Program-made: the position numbers and the translations under genes
Assembly (NCBI GenBank): GCA_002937495.1
Contig: PTJW01000029.1
Location: forward strand, 1 to 10,223
Direction of reading: 5' to 3'
Length of the DNA: 10,223 nucleotides
DNA from: Pseudomonadota bacterium
Lineage (GTDB): Bacteria > Pseudomonadota > Alphaproteobacteria > UBA1280 > UBA12223
The notes under the pieces: generated by a model
The model's input: the letters and a program-made list of their open reading frames with translations, nothing else
Told to the model about the DNA's origin: nothing
The model's database searches: none
Shown here: piece after piece, positions 1 to 6,023 of the stretch
How the letters are laid out: every line of letters begins with the position of its first letter
Numbering within the stretch: position 1 is the first letter of the stretch

Positions 1-1
1 T

Positions 2-367
2 ATTTTACAAATGCTAGGTAAGCACTTTGTTTCACCTGATTTAGCTAAATATGCATTATTTGCTGATGATTTTGATGTAAACCTTGCTCAGTCATACTTA
101 CCTAAAATTAAAGGAATGCCAAATAGCGTAGTAGCTGATATTATGACTTTAACTTTATTAGATGAAGACTTAAAAGTAAACTTTCCTGTATTTTTACAAG
201 CAGCAGCTCAAGATAAATTAATTTCATCTGAGAATTTAAGCACTGTAGAAAATACTTATAATGTTAAGGCAAAATACTATGAATCTGGACATGCAGTTAT
301 GTTAGATAAATCATGGCAAGAAAGTGCAGATGATATTATTAACTTTATCGAAACAAAAATTAAATAA
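2..367 (+). CDS. alpha/beta hydrolase, C-terminal part (5' truncated by window edge)
   Basis: The reading frame is open from the first bases of the window, so the Met at 11 is probably internal and only the last ~121 residues are visible. The end looks like the C-terminal third of an alpha/beta-hydrolase. A helical lid-like stretch comes first. It is followed by PVFLQAAAQDKL, a strand and turn ending in Asp, and then by YESGHAVMLDKSW, a Gly-His turn, and a final helix. In this fold those Asp and His positions are the acid and base of the catalytic triad; the nucleophile elbow (GxSxG) would lie upstream and cannot be seen. Substrate is unknown; lysophospholipases and esterases are typical relatives. 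The gene is followed at once by a strong terminator, so it is the last gene of its transcript. Confidence 0.6.
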   Translation: MLQMLGKHFVSPDLAKYALFADDFDVNLAQSYLPKIKGMPNSVVADIMTLTLLDEDLKVNFPVFLQAAAQDKLISSENLSTVENTYNVKAKYYESGHAVMLDKSWQESADDIINFIETKIK

Positions 368-370
368 CTT

Positions 371-395
371 AAAGAGCCTCATGAGGCTCTTTTTT
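371..395 (+). terminator. intrinsic terminator after the hydrolase gene
   Basis: Perfect 22-nt palindrome at 371-392 (arms AAAGAGCCTCA and TGAGGCTCTTT) running into a T tract to 395, starting 4 nt after the stop codon. It isolates the hydrolase gene from the pilin-like operon downstream. Confidence 0.9.
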
Positions 396-460
396 ATACA
401 TTAATGCAACATCATAGCTTTAAATATAAACTCTTAGTATTGCCTAATAAATCTTATATG

Positions 461-478
461 TGATAACTTAAATATTAT
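461..478 (+). promoter_or_regulatory. upstream element shared with the third pilin-like gene
   Basis: TGATAAC followed by TTAAATAT lies 40 nt upstream of the ATG at 501. A nearly identical block (TGATAAC then ATAAAATAT) lies 45 nt upstream of the paralogue at 8858. It may be a -10 region (TTGCCT at 440-445 is a possible -35, 16 nt upstream of GATAAC) or a regulator site. Its assignment as a promoter is inference from position and similarity only. Confidence 0.3.
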
Positions 479-500
479 ATAACAATAAAAGGGTAATAAT

Positions 501-1076
501 ATGATTAATAAAAAAGGTGCAATGTTTGGTCTTGATGCAAGAATTGCTTTGGCCATATTTGGGGCATTGTCTGTAATTAGCGGAGCAGCATTATATTCAG
601 CAATTCAAGAAAGCAGAATAACAGCCTTACTTGCAGAGGTAAAAGAAGCTGGTAAAGCTTATGAACAGTACTTTTTAGATGTAGGTGAAAGACCTGCAGT
701 TGCTTCAAGCTCTGGTAATGGTGCTTCATTAGTTTATTTAACATCTTTAAATAATGATCCGTCAAAAGCAGGGTGGAGCGGGCCTTATTTATCTTACAGT
801 TCAAAACACCCTATATATAAAGGTGATGTTTACTTTTTATATGCTAAAGATATGGACTGGGGGGCAGGACATGCAGACCAATGGAATACTGCATTATGTA
901 CAACAGGTGATGATTGTCATGTTTGGGTTCACTTTAATGGCTTGCCTGTAGGTTATGCAAAGGCATTAGATGAAAGAGTGGATGGTGAGGTTAACTCTCA
1001 TCAAGGTAATTTAAGAACTACAGTTTATTTAGCTAAAGATACTATTTCTTATAAATTATTCCCATTACAAAAATAA
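501..1076 (+). CDS. type IV pilin-like / pseudopilin-like protein, paralogue 1
   Basis: 191 residues. A short basic leader (MINKKGA) precedes MFGLDAR and a hydrophobic helix of about 20 residues (15-36), the layout of a type IV prepilin or pseudopilin. If Gly21 is aligned with the conserved Gly of pilin helices, cleavage would fall after Ala7, Met8 becomes +1 and Asp12 takes the place of the usual Glu5. An amphipathic helix follows with YFLDVG (57-62), then GWSGPY (91-96), typical of GspG-like pseudopilins, and a cysteine pair C133/C139 just before HVW that probably forms a disulfide outside the inner membrane. AAAAGGG at 487-493 supports the start. The next paralogue begins 11 nt downstream. 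Whether it builds a pilus, a secretion pseudopilus or a competence fibre cannot be told; no assembly genes are in view. Confidence 0.8.
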   Translation: MINKKGAMFGLDARIALAIFGALSVISGAALYSAIQESRITALLAEVKEAGKAYEQYFLDVGERPAVASSSGNGASLVYLTSLNNDPSKAGWSGPYLSYSSKHPIYKGDVYFLYAKDMDWGAGHADQWNTALCTTGDDCHVWVHFNGLPVGYAKALDERVDGEVNSHQGNLRTTVYLAKDTISYKLFPLQK

Positions 1077-1087
1077 AGGAAATTAAA

Positions 1088-1660
1088 ATGATTACTAAGC
1101 AAGGTGCGATGTTTGGTTTAGATGCAAGAATAGCATTAGCAATATTTGGAGCATTGTCTGTAATTAGTGGTGCAGCGTTATATTCAGCAATTCAGCAAAG
1201 TAAGGTTGTTGCTATTGTTACTGAAATGAAAGAAATTGGTAAAGCTATTGAGCAGTATAATTTAGATACAGGGCAAGATATTGCACTAGATACAAATGGA
1301 TTAACAACTTTAGCCTATGAAGAGTTAATGACAGATAATACTAGTGGTTGGAAGGGACCTTATTTATCATTTGATGATCACATTTCTGCAAGAACACACT
1401 TTACTCATCCTTTATATAATCGTATTGCTATTGATTTAAAAGTTAATCCTAGTGAAGGTTTTAGTGCTTGTGGAGATGCTGCTAATAAAGGCAAAGCATG
1501 TTATTATTGGGTATTTTACGGGGCCGTTGATGAATCATTAAGAAAAGCAGTAAAAATTTACATTGATGGTTCAGAGTCTGTAACAGATGGAACTATACAT
1601 GATCCCACAACAGGTGGTTTATATATGAAAACATCATTAGCTTTAAAACAATATAAATAA
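1088..1660 (+). CDS. type IV pilin-like / pseudopilin-like protein, paralogue 2
   Basis: 190 residues, second gene of the operon; its ribosome site AAGGA (1076-1080) overlaps the stop of paralogue 1. Residues 6-36 are identical to the other two paralogues, including GA-MFGLDAR and the transmembrane/assembly helix. The shared scaffold continues with YNLDTG (57-62), GWKGPY (87-92) and a cysteine pair C128/C138 before YYW. The loop between the cysteines is longer (9 residues against 5 and 6) and the body is otherwise strongly divergent, so these are old duplicates rather than recent copies. After prepilin-peptidase processing it would sit in the inner membrane with the C-terminal domain in the periplasm or in a fibre. 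Being cotranscribed with paralogue 1 suggests that the two act together. Confidence 0.8.
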   Translation: MITKQGAMFGLDARIALAIFGALSVISGAALYSAIQQSKVVAIVTEMKEIGKAIEQYNLDTGQDIALDTNGLTTLAYEELMTDNTSGWKGPYLSFDDHISARTHFTHPLYNRIAIDLKVNPSEGFSACGDAANKGKACYYWVFYGAVDESLRKAVKIYIDGSESVTDGTIHDPTTGGLYMKTSLALKQYK

Positions 1661-1665
1661 AAAAC

Positions 1666-1697
1666 AAAAAAGAACCTCAGGAGTAGGTTCTTTTTTT
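1666..1697. terminator. bidirectional intrinsic terminator between convergent operons
   Basis: Arms GAACCT (1672-1677) and AGGTTC (1685-1690) around a 7-nt loop, flanked by A6 on the left and T7 on the right. The T tract serves the pilin-like operon on the plus strand. On the minus strand the A tract becomes a U tract, placed 16 nt after the flgH stop. Confidence 0.85.
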
Positions 1698-1713
1698 ATT
1701 AGGCAATATTTTC

Positions 1714-2427
1714 CTAGAATGGCATCCAGCGATCAAGGAATCTTGCACCCCATTTCTTCTGTTGAACTTCATTAACTGTACCTTTACCGCCATATGAAAC
1801 TCTGGCCTGTGCAATTTGGTTACTTGAGATAACATTGTTTGCACTAACATCTTCAGGTCTAACAATACCAGCGATTTGCAGTTCTTGCATTTCATAGTTA
1901 ATTGCCACTTCTCTTTTACCTTTAATAACCATGTGGCCGTTTGGTAAAACTTGTACTACAGTTGCAGCAATTGTTGTATTTAAGCTATCTTTTCTATCTG
2001 TAGAACCTGAGCCTGAGAATGCTCTGTCAGATTCTGTATCAACTAAACCACCAGCACCTAATGTTAAACCCTGATGTGTTAGGTTATCAGCTAAGTTTAA
2101 GAAGTTTGTTAAACCAGACTGAGACTTGTTTGTTTGTGATGCAGATGTATTTGCAGATGTGTTTGCTGTAATAGAAACAGTTACATTTACAGTAATAATA
2201 TCACCAACTTTTTTAGCTCTGTTATCTTTAAAGAAACCATTTGAACCTGTTTGCCATAATGAACCAGGAGATGATTTTTCAGGCTGAGATGATAAGTAAT
2301 CTGCAATTAAGTCTTGAGTTAAGTCATCTTGTGTTTGTTCATTTATGCTGCTTGTTTCAGGGTGTTTATATGGAGAGCATGCCTGAATAGTAAAAGCTAG
2401 CATTAAAATTAAAAGATATTTTTTCAT
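1714..2427 (-). CDS. flgH: flagellar L-ring lipoprotein FlgH
   Basis: 237 residues, close to the usual ~230. FlgH forms the outer-membrane L ring that acts as a bushing for the flagellar rod. A hydrophobic signal ends in IQAC with Cys17 as the probable lipidated residue; the -3 position is Ile rather than the common Leu. Family hallmarks follow: GSLW (55-58), DNRAKKVGDIITV (68-80) and a highly typical C-terminus from residue 187 with GIVRPEDV, NQIAQARVSYGGKG and a WGARFLDRWMPF ending. The ribosome site AAGGAT overlaps the flgA stop codon, so the two genes are likely translationally coupled. It is the last gene of the flgG-flgA-flgH operon and ends just before a bidirectional terminator. Confidence 0.96.
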   Translation of the reverse strand: MKKYLLILMLAFTIQACSPYKHPETSSINEQTQDDLTQDLIADYLSSQPEKSSPGSLWQTGSNGFFKDNRAKKVGDIITVNVTVSITANTSANTSASQTNKSQSGLTNFLNLADNLTHQGLTLGAGGLVDTESDRAFSGSGSTDRKDSLNTTIAATVVQVLPNGHMVIKGKREVAINYEMQELQIAGIVRPEDVSANNVISSNQIAQARVSYGGKGTVNEVQQKKWGARFLDRWMPF

Positions 2428-2439
2428 AAACTTAAATCC

Positions 2440-2913
2440 TTATTTTACTTCTACAATGTTATCTGCAATAACTTCTGCTGTAATTGTTTTATTGCTTTTA
2501 ATGTTTTTTACTTTAATTAAATCGCCTTTTTGGCCGTCTTGTAAAGCTTGTCCTTTTGATTCTAATACAATACCAGGAACATTGTATTTAACTTTTACCG
2601 CTTTGTTTTTTCTTACCATTGGTTTTTCTCGTAAGTAGCTGTAGCGTAAAGTCATACCTGGGCGAAGTGTTCTTAAAGCTTCTAGTCCTGCAGCGTCATT
2701 AATATTATCAATAACACCATTAGGAACTTTTTTCCTATTATAGTCAACTAACTCTAGGTTACTTAGGTTTACAATATCACCTCTTTGTACTGTTATTTTT
2801 ACTGTTGCTACTTGTGGAGCAGTATTAGCTGCGTGTGCTTGTAGGCTATAGCAAAGAGTAATAAATGAACCCCAAACTAGAATTAAAAGTATTTGTTTAG
2901 CTTTGATAGTCAT
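2440..2913 (-). CDS. flgA: flagellar P-ring assembly chaperone FlgA
   Basis: 157 residues. FlgA is a periplasmic chaperone that helps FlgI assemble the P ring around the rod. An N-terminal signal peptide (hydrophobic 8-24) is probably cut after AHA at residue 28. The remainder is essentially the single SAF-like FlgA domain, with VQRGDIVNLSNLELVDYNRKKVP, the LRPGMTLRYSYLREKP turn and a C-terminal GQALQDGQKGDLIKVKNIKSN segment. It is shorter than the ~219 residues of the E. coli protein and lacks an extra N-terminal domain; short FlgA proteins are common in alphaproteobacteria. It lies between flgG (20 nt upstream) and flgH (12 nt downstream). The ribosome site (AAGGCG, about 9 nt from the ATG) is weak. 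Confidence 0.92.
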   Translation of the reverse strand: MTIKAKQILLILVWGSFITLCYSLQAHAANTAPQVATVKITVQRGDIVNLSNLELVDYNRKKVPNGVIDNINDAAGLEALRTLRPGMTLRYSYLREKPMVRKNKAVKVKYNVPGIVLESKGQALQDGQKGDLIKVKNIKSNKTITAEVIADNIVEVK

Positions 2914-2933
2914 AATATTAACGCCTTAATTTA

Positions 2934-3713
2934 TTAGATTTGAGAAACTCGTTCCATCATTTGGTCTGCTGTTGTAATTACTTTTGAGTTTAGCTCGTAA
3001 GCTCTTTGTGCTGTAATTAGGTCAGTAACGGCTGTAATAGAGTCAACATTTGATGTTTCTAAGAAACCTTGTAATAGTGAACCATAGCCTGAATCTGCAG
3101 GGTTACCATCTGTAGCAGGGCCTGAAGCGTCAGTTTCAGCAAATAAGTTATCACCTAATGATTCTAGACCAGCTGGGTTTGAAAATGTTGAAATTGTAAT
3201 TTGTCCTAAGTTTACAGAAGCACCATTTACTTTAGCGTTTACAACACCTGTTGAGCTAACTGTTAAGTTAGTTGAGCCTTGAGGTACTGCAATAGCAGGG
3301 TCTAATTGGTAGCCTAATGAATTAACAAAATTTCCATTTGGATCAATTTGGAAGCTACCATCTCTTGTATAAGATGTTTCACCTGATGGCATAGAAATTT
3401 TAAAGAAGCCTTCACCTTGAACAGCTAAGTCAAACGGGCTAGATGTTTTTAACATATCACCTTGTGTATGAATTTTATATACAGAGTTTACTCTTACACC
3501 TAAACCAACTTGTGAACCAGTAGGTAAAGTAGTACCAGAGCTTGAGCTTTCTGCACCTGCAACAGCATTGTTTTGATATACAAGGTCGTTAAAAGCAACT
3601 CTTGACGCTTTAAAACCTGTAGTATTAACGTTGGCTAAGTTGTTAGAAATAACATCAACATTAGTTTGTTGTGCATGCATACCTGTAGCGGCTGATCTTA
3701 GTGCAGTTATCAT
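2934..3713 (-). CDS. flgG: flagellar distal-rod protein FlgG
   Basis: 259 residues, the family's usual length. FlgG builds the distal rod that crosses the periplasm through the P and L rings. The N-terminal rod helix (residues 5-35) carries the signature NNLANVNTTGFK, the central domain has the GDMLKTSSPFDLAVQGEGFF and YTRDGSFQIDPNGNFV blocks, and the C-terminal helix has ITAQRAYELNSKVITTADQMM, which packs with the N-terminal helix in the rod. The start is supported by AGGAG (3721-3726 on the minus strand). It is the first gene of the operon and lies downstream of a sigma-54-type promoter. The proximal-rod gene flgF, often directly upstream, is not adjacent here. Confidence 0.97.
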   Translation of the reverse strand: MITALRSAATGMHAQQTNVDVISNNLANVNTTGFKASRVAFNDLVYQNNAVAGAESSSSGTTLPTGSQVGLGVRVNSVYKIHTQGDMLKTSSPFDLAVQGEGFFKISMPSGETSYTRDGSFQIDPNGNFVNSLGYQLDPAIAVPQGSTNLTVSSTGVVNAKVNGASVNLGQITISTFSNPAGLESLGDNLFAETDASGPATDGNPADSGYGSLLQGFLETSNVDSITAVTDLITAQRAYELNSKVITTADQMMERVSQI

Positions 3714-3772
3714 AATTTTATCTCCTGTAAATAATAATTTTCAATTTTTTTGTTAATTCGATTTCTTTACTT

Positions 3773-3787
3773 GCAAGCGCCGTGCCA
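3773..3787 (-). promoter_or_regulatory. sigma-54 (-24/-12) promoter for flgG-flgA-flgH
   Basis: Read on the minus strand the sequence is TTGGCACGGCGCTTGCA, matching the RpoN consensus TGGCACG-N4-TTGC with correct GG-to-GC spacing. It is a GC-rich island in an otherwise A/T-only region. Transcription would start near 3761, leaving a leader of about 48 nt before the flgG ATG. Sigma-54 control with an NtrC-type activator is well known for rod and ring genes of Caulobacter-like and polar flagella. Confidence 0.85.
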
Positions 3788-3884
3788 AAAAATAAAATTA
3801 AGATATTTATAGGTTAAATAGTAATTAAATAGGGTATATATAAAGTCATATATTATAATAAATATATTTTTATTCTTAAATTTA

Positions 3885-3923
3885 TTGCAATCATTATAAT
3901 TTATGTTTATACTAATAAGTATA
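3885..3923 (+). promoter_or_regulatory. candidate sigma-70 promoter with operator-like palindrome
   Basis: TTGCAA (3885-3890), a 17-nt spacer and TATACT (3908-3913) fit a sigma-70 promoter. The -10 is the left arm of a perfect inverted repeat TATACT-AATA-AGTATA (3908-3923), which could be an operator. The leader to the ATG at 4095 would be about 175 nt. A second TATAAT (3991-3996) lies closer but has no good -35. Confidence 0.4.
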
Positions 3924-4094
3924 CAGATGAAATAAAAAGAAAAAATGTCTGTAAAACAATCCAAAAAAATGTGGCTTCGGCCTTAAAAACTATAATAGAA
4001 ATAATAATTTCTTAATTATCTAAAATAAAAATACGCAACAGGTGTATAAAAAAATATTAAGATAATTATAAACTAAAAAATAAAGGAATGTGTT

Positions 4095-4553
4095 ATGTCT
4101 CAAAAGAAAAATCAATTTGAATCAAGATTAACTAGCCAAATCGAACAACTAAGAAAACACGGTTATTCAGCTGAAGTTGTAATTAGAACAACTCCAGAAG
4201 CTACAGATATTATCAACTACGCTAGACTGTGGGAGCACATTATTGTTCAAGCAGATAGAAAAACTAGAGGTTACATGGCTAAAAGCTCAAGAGATGACTT
4301 TGATAAAACAAGAAGAGACTTTCAAGAGTGCATGTCAATCATGTCAGAAAAAATTCAGCAAGCTTCAGAACGTCACGATTTAGACCTTACTGGTACTAAC
4401 TTTGTTTCAAGAATTGCTCAAAGATATGGTATCGCTGATAAAGTTAGAAAAAACCCACCTCAAGTACAAGCTAAGCCAGTAGAAGATGCTCCAGCGCCTA
4501 AAAAAGATGCAGAAGTTAAAAAAATTGCTCTAGATGAGGTTGACGGACTATAA
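4095..4553 (+). CDS. conserved-looking soluble protein of unknown function, 152 aa
   Basis: I do not recognise this family. It has no signal peptide or membrane segment, so it is probably cytoplasmic. Residues about 1-110 are charged and mostly helical in appearance, with regularly spaced Arg/Lys (SRDDFDKTRRDF) and Trp46 in RLWEHIIVQADRK. Residues about 115-152 form a low-complexity tail rich in Lys, Pro, Ala, Asp and Glu. The ribosome site AAAGGA (4082-4087) is strong. Codon choice has somewhat more C-ending codons than the neighbours (ATC, AAC, CAC), which may mean good expression. Divergence from the flgG operon raises, but does not show, a flagellar or regulatory link. No DNA-binding motif is evident. 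Confidence 0.8.
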   Translation: MSQKKNQFESRLTSQIEQLRKHGYSAEVVIRTTPEATDIINYARLWEHIIVQADRKTRGYMAKSSRDDFDKTRRDFQECMSIMSEKIQQASERHDLDLTGTNFVSRIAQRYGIADKVRKNPPQVQAKPVEDAPAPKKDAEVKKIALDEVDGL

Positions 4554-4568
4554 TAAATTTATTATAAT
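4540..4568 (+). promoter_or_regulatory. consensus-like sigma-70 promoter overlapping the end of the 152-aa gene
   Basis: TTGACG (4540-4545), a 17-nt spacer and TATAAT (4563-4568) form the best -35/-10 pair in the window. The -35 lies inside the last codons of the upstream gene. Transcription would start near 4575 and enter a hairpin-containing leader ahead of the small membrane protein and lpxC. Confidence 0.65.
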
Positions 4569-4574
4569 AGGTCT

Positions 4575-4673
4575 GAATAATATTTAGAACATAAGGTTGT
4601 TTTAAATGTTTACTGACTAATTTTTAGCTGTTATAGCTTTTAATTATAAAAGTTATAACAGCTTTGTTTATTT
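4575..4673 (+). ncRNA. candidate small RNA or lpxC-operon leader
   Basis: The segment runs from the predicted start of a near-consensus promoter to a long hairpin with a U-rich tail and contains no real gene, so it is either a ~100-nt RNA or an attenuator-type leader. A tiny frame M-F-T-D (ATG at 4606, stop at 4618-4620) follows AAGG and could be a leader peptide, but four codons is weak evidence. No known RNA family is recognised. Confidence 0.3.
4626..4673 (+). terminator. 16-bp hairpin with U-rich tail (terminator or attenuator)
   Basis: Arms at 4626-4641 and 4648-4663 pair over 16 positions with one G-U wobble around a 6-nt loop, followed by TTGTTTATTT. It is 72 nt past the stop of the 152-aa gene and 33 nt before the TTG start of the next gene. 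It can end the upstream transcript; if the small gene and lpxC are read from the promoter at 4540, some read-through is required. Confidence 0.75.
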
Positions 4674-4692
4674 AAAAAGACAAGAAATTAAA

Positions 4693-4699
4693 AAAGGAA
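4693..4699 (+). promoter_or_regulatory. ribosome binding site that supports a TTG start
   Basis: AAAGGAA ends 7 nt before TTG at 4707. The encoded protein contains no internal Met at all, so this Shine-Dalgarno element is the main evidence for the start. Confidence 0.65.
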
Positions 4700-4706
4700 T
4701 ATTATT

Positions 4707-4997
4707 TTGGACTTTATTAAAACAGTACTATTCTCACTTTCAGTATTAGGTTGTGCATTATGGGTAGGTGCGATCATTCAGGCTAAGAATGATGAAAAAT
4801 TAGAAGTTGCTTGTAAGCCAGTAGGTTTTGCTATTAGTAAAATTCAGGTTGTGGCTACAGGTTTAATTGGATACACACCACAGTGGACATACTCAGCAAG
4901 AAGAGTTTTAGAAGGCGGTTGTTACTACTTCTTCTCAACATTCTTATTTGCAGATGAGAAAGGCATTGGCCAAATCAACACTGGTGTACATAAGTAA
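4707..4997 (+). CDS. small membrane protein of unknown function with TTG start, upstream of lpxC
   Basis: 96 residues from a TTG codon supported by AAAGGAA upstream. No in-frame ATG exists anywhere in the gene. One clear N-terminal hydrophobic segment (about residues 3-25, IKTVLFSLSVLGCALWVGAI) is an uncleaved anchor or signal. A second weakly hydrophobic stretch (IQVVATGLIGY) and an aromatic patch (CYYFFSTFLF) follow, with Cys at 15, 36 and in GGCYYF. I do not recognise the family. The lpxC start lies 14 nt after its stop, and lpxC has only a weak ribosome site, so the two are probably cotranscribed and perhaps coupled; a role at the envelope is a reasonable guess only. TTG initiation suggests low expression. 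Confidence 0.65.
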   Translation: MDFIKTVLFSLSVLGCALWVGAIIQAKNDEKLEVACKPVGFAISKIQVVATGLIGYTPQWTYSARRVLEGGCYYFFSTFLFADEKGIGQINTGVHK

Positions 4998-5011
4998 TAG
5001 AAAAGATTTTT

Positions 5012-5911
5012 ATGCCAAAACTTATAAAACAAAGAACTATTAAAAAGCAGGTTAGTGCATCAGGCATTGGCCTGCATTCTGGTAATATTGTAGAGCTTAC
5101 TTTAAAGCCTGCAGCTGCTGATAGCGGTATTGTATTTAAAAGACTTGATATTGAAAACTCAGAGTTAATTAAAGCAAAGCCAGAATCTGTAACTGATACA
5201 ATGCTGTGTACTCAAATTGGTACAAATCCAGCACAACGAATTGGTACAGTAGAACACTTAATGTCTGCACTATATGGATGCGGAATTGATAATGTAATTG
5301 TAGAGCTACAAGGCCCAGAAATTCCAATTTTTGATGGTTCATCAGCTTCATTTATGCTACTTATTGACTCTGCAGGTATTGTTGAGCAAGAAGCAGATAA
5401 AAAATTCATTAAAATTATGAACCATGTTAGAGTTGAAGAAGAAGGTAAGTTTGCTGAGTTTACTCCAAATGACGCTTTCTCACTAGATTTAGAGATTGAC
5501 TTTAACCATCCAGTAATTCCTAAGCAAGAAAAGCGTTTTGAAATTACAGGCGAATTTTATAAAGAAGATATTGCAAGAGCAAGAACATTCTGTTTTCAAA
5601 AAGATGTTGAGTATATGCAATCAATTGGTTTAGCTTTAGGTGGTGGTTTAGATAACGCTATTGTTGTTGGTGACTTTGCAGTTATTAACAAAGACGGTTT
5701 ACGTTATAAAGATGAATTCATTAGACATAAAGTTTTAGACTGTATTGGTGATTTATACATGGTAGGTCATCCAATTTTAGGCCACTTTAACTCACAGTTA
5801 ACAGGCCATGGTTTAAACAATAAGCTATTAAGAGAAATCTTCTCAGATGAAAATAACTGGAAGTATATTACTCTGCCTGAAGATAGCTCGTCAGTGCCAT
5901 TTATCGTATAA
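5012..5911 (+). CDS. lpxC: UDP-3-O-acyl-N-acetylglucosamine deacetylase LpxC
   Basis: 299 residues, against ~305 in E. coli. LpxC is the cytosolic zinc enzyme that removes the N-acetyl group from UDP-3-O-acyl-GlcNAc, the first committed step of lipid A synthesis. Diagnostic blocks are SGIGLHSG (17-24), TVEHLMSALYGCGIDN (79-94) with Glu81 and zinc-ligand His82, GPEIPIFDGSS, ARTFCF, GLALGGGLDNAIV, and RHKVLDCIGDLYMVG with zinc ligands His239 and Asp243, then GHGLNN with the catalytic-type His266. All key residues are present, so the enzyme should be active and the organism should make lipid A. It is often near ftsZ in proteobacteria; ftsZ is not in this window. The ribosome site is weak (AGAAAAGA), suggesting coupling to the small gene upstream. 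A strong terminator follows. Confidence 0.98.
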   Translation: MPKLIKQRTIKKQVSASGIGLHSGNIVELTLKPAAADSGIVFKRLDIENSELIKAKPESVTDTMLCTQIGTNPAQRIGTVEHLMSALYGCGIDNVIVELQGPEIPIFDGSSASFMLLIDSAGIVEQEADKKFIKIMNHVRVEEEGKFAEFTPNDAFSLDLEIDFNHPVIPKQEKRFEITGEFYKEDIARARTFCFQKDVEYMQSIGLALGGGLDNAIVVGDFAVINKDGLRYKDEFIRHKVLDCIGDLYMVGHPILGHFNSQLTGHGLNNKLLREIFSDENNWKYITLPEDSSSVPFIV

Positions 5912-5925
5912 GTATTTATTAAATT

Positions 5926-5955
5926 AAAAAAACCTGCTAGTTTGCAGGTTTTTTT
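5926..5955 (+). terminator. intrinsic terminator after lpxC
   Basis: 12-nt arms AAAAAAACCTGC and GCAGGTTTTTTT with a 6-nt loop TAGTTT, beginning 14 nt after the lpxC stop. Symmetry of the A and T runs means it could also work on the minus strand, but no minus gene ends here. Confidence 0.92.
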
Positions 5956-5958
5956 ATA

Positions 5959-5987
5959 TTGAAAATCTAATATAATTTTATTACAAT
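5959..5987 (+). promoter_or_regulatory. sigma-70 promoter for the 213-aa gene
   Basis: TTGAAA (5959-5964), a 17-nt spacer and TACAAT (5982-5987), each one mismatch from consensus apart from the final -35 bases. It starts immediately after the lpxC terminator and places the transcript start about 30 nt before the ATG at 6024. Confidence 0.6.
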
Positions 5988-6023
5988 AGATATACTTCTT
6001 AATAACGCTTAGCAGAGGTTTAT

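Larger units (their letters stand above)
3714..4094. other. 381-nt divergent intergenic region
   Basis: Very A/T-rich spacer between flgG (minus) and the unknown gene at 4095 (plus). It holds the sigma-54 promoter for flgG, a candidate sigma-70 promoter facing right at 3885-3913, and a short GGC-TTCG-GCC hairpin (3973-3982) in what would be the leader of the rightward transcript. A minus-strand frame of 65 codons (3964-3767) is judged to be chance. Binding sites for the sigma-54 activator would be expected here but I cannot point to one. Confidence 0.6.

Noticed and set aside
314..328. Sigma-54-like TGGCAAG...TGC in the hydrolase gene
   Set aside because: Spacing is one base short and the -24 box is imperfect; the bases are needed for coding.
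577..804. 75-codon minus-strand frame inside pilin-like gene 1
   Set aside because: Leu/His/Lys-rich shadow of the real gene on the other strand, with no supporting signals.
1088..1660. Tandem pilin-like pair considered as a recent duplication or phase-variable cassette
   Set aside because: The two DNA sequences differ at many silent sites and their bodies align poorly; no flanking repeats or recombinase gene are seen.
3922..3953. TACAGA/TCTGTA inverted repeat considered as a terminator or riboswitch stem
   Set aside because: Six base pairs with a 20-nt A-rich loop and no U tract; likely chance in this composition.
3767..3964. 65-codon minus-strand frame in the flgG upstream region
   Set aside because: Composition is almost only Ile, Tyr, Phe, Asn and Lys as expected from random A/T-rich DNA. 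It overlaps the sigma-54 promoter and has no good ribosome site.
4606..4620. M-F-T-D mini-frame considered as a leader-peptide gene
   Set aside because: Only four codons with no regulatory codon run; mentioned with the leader but not called as a gene.
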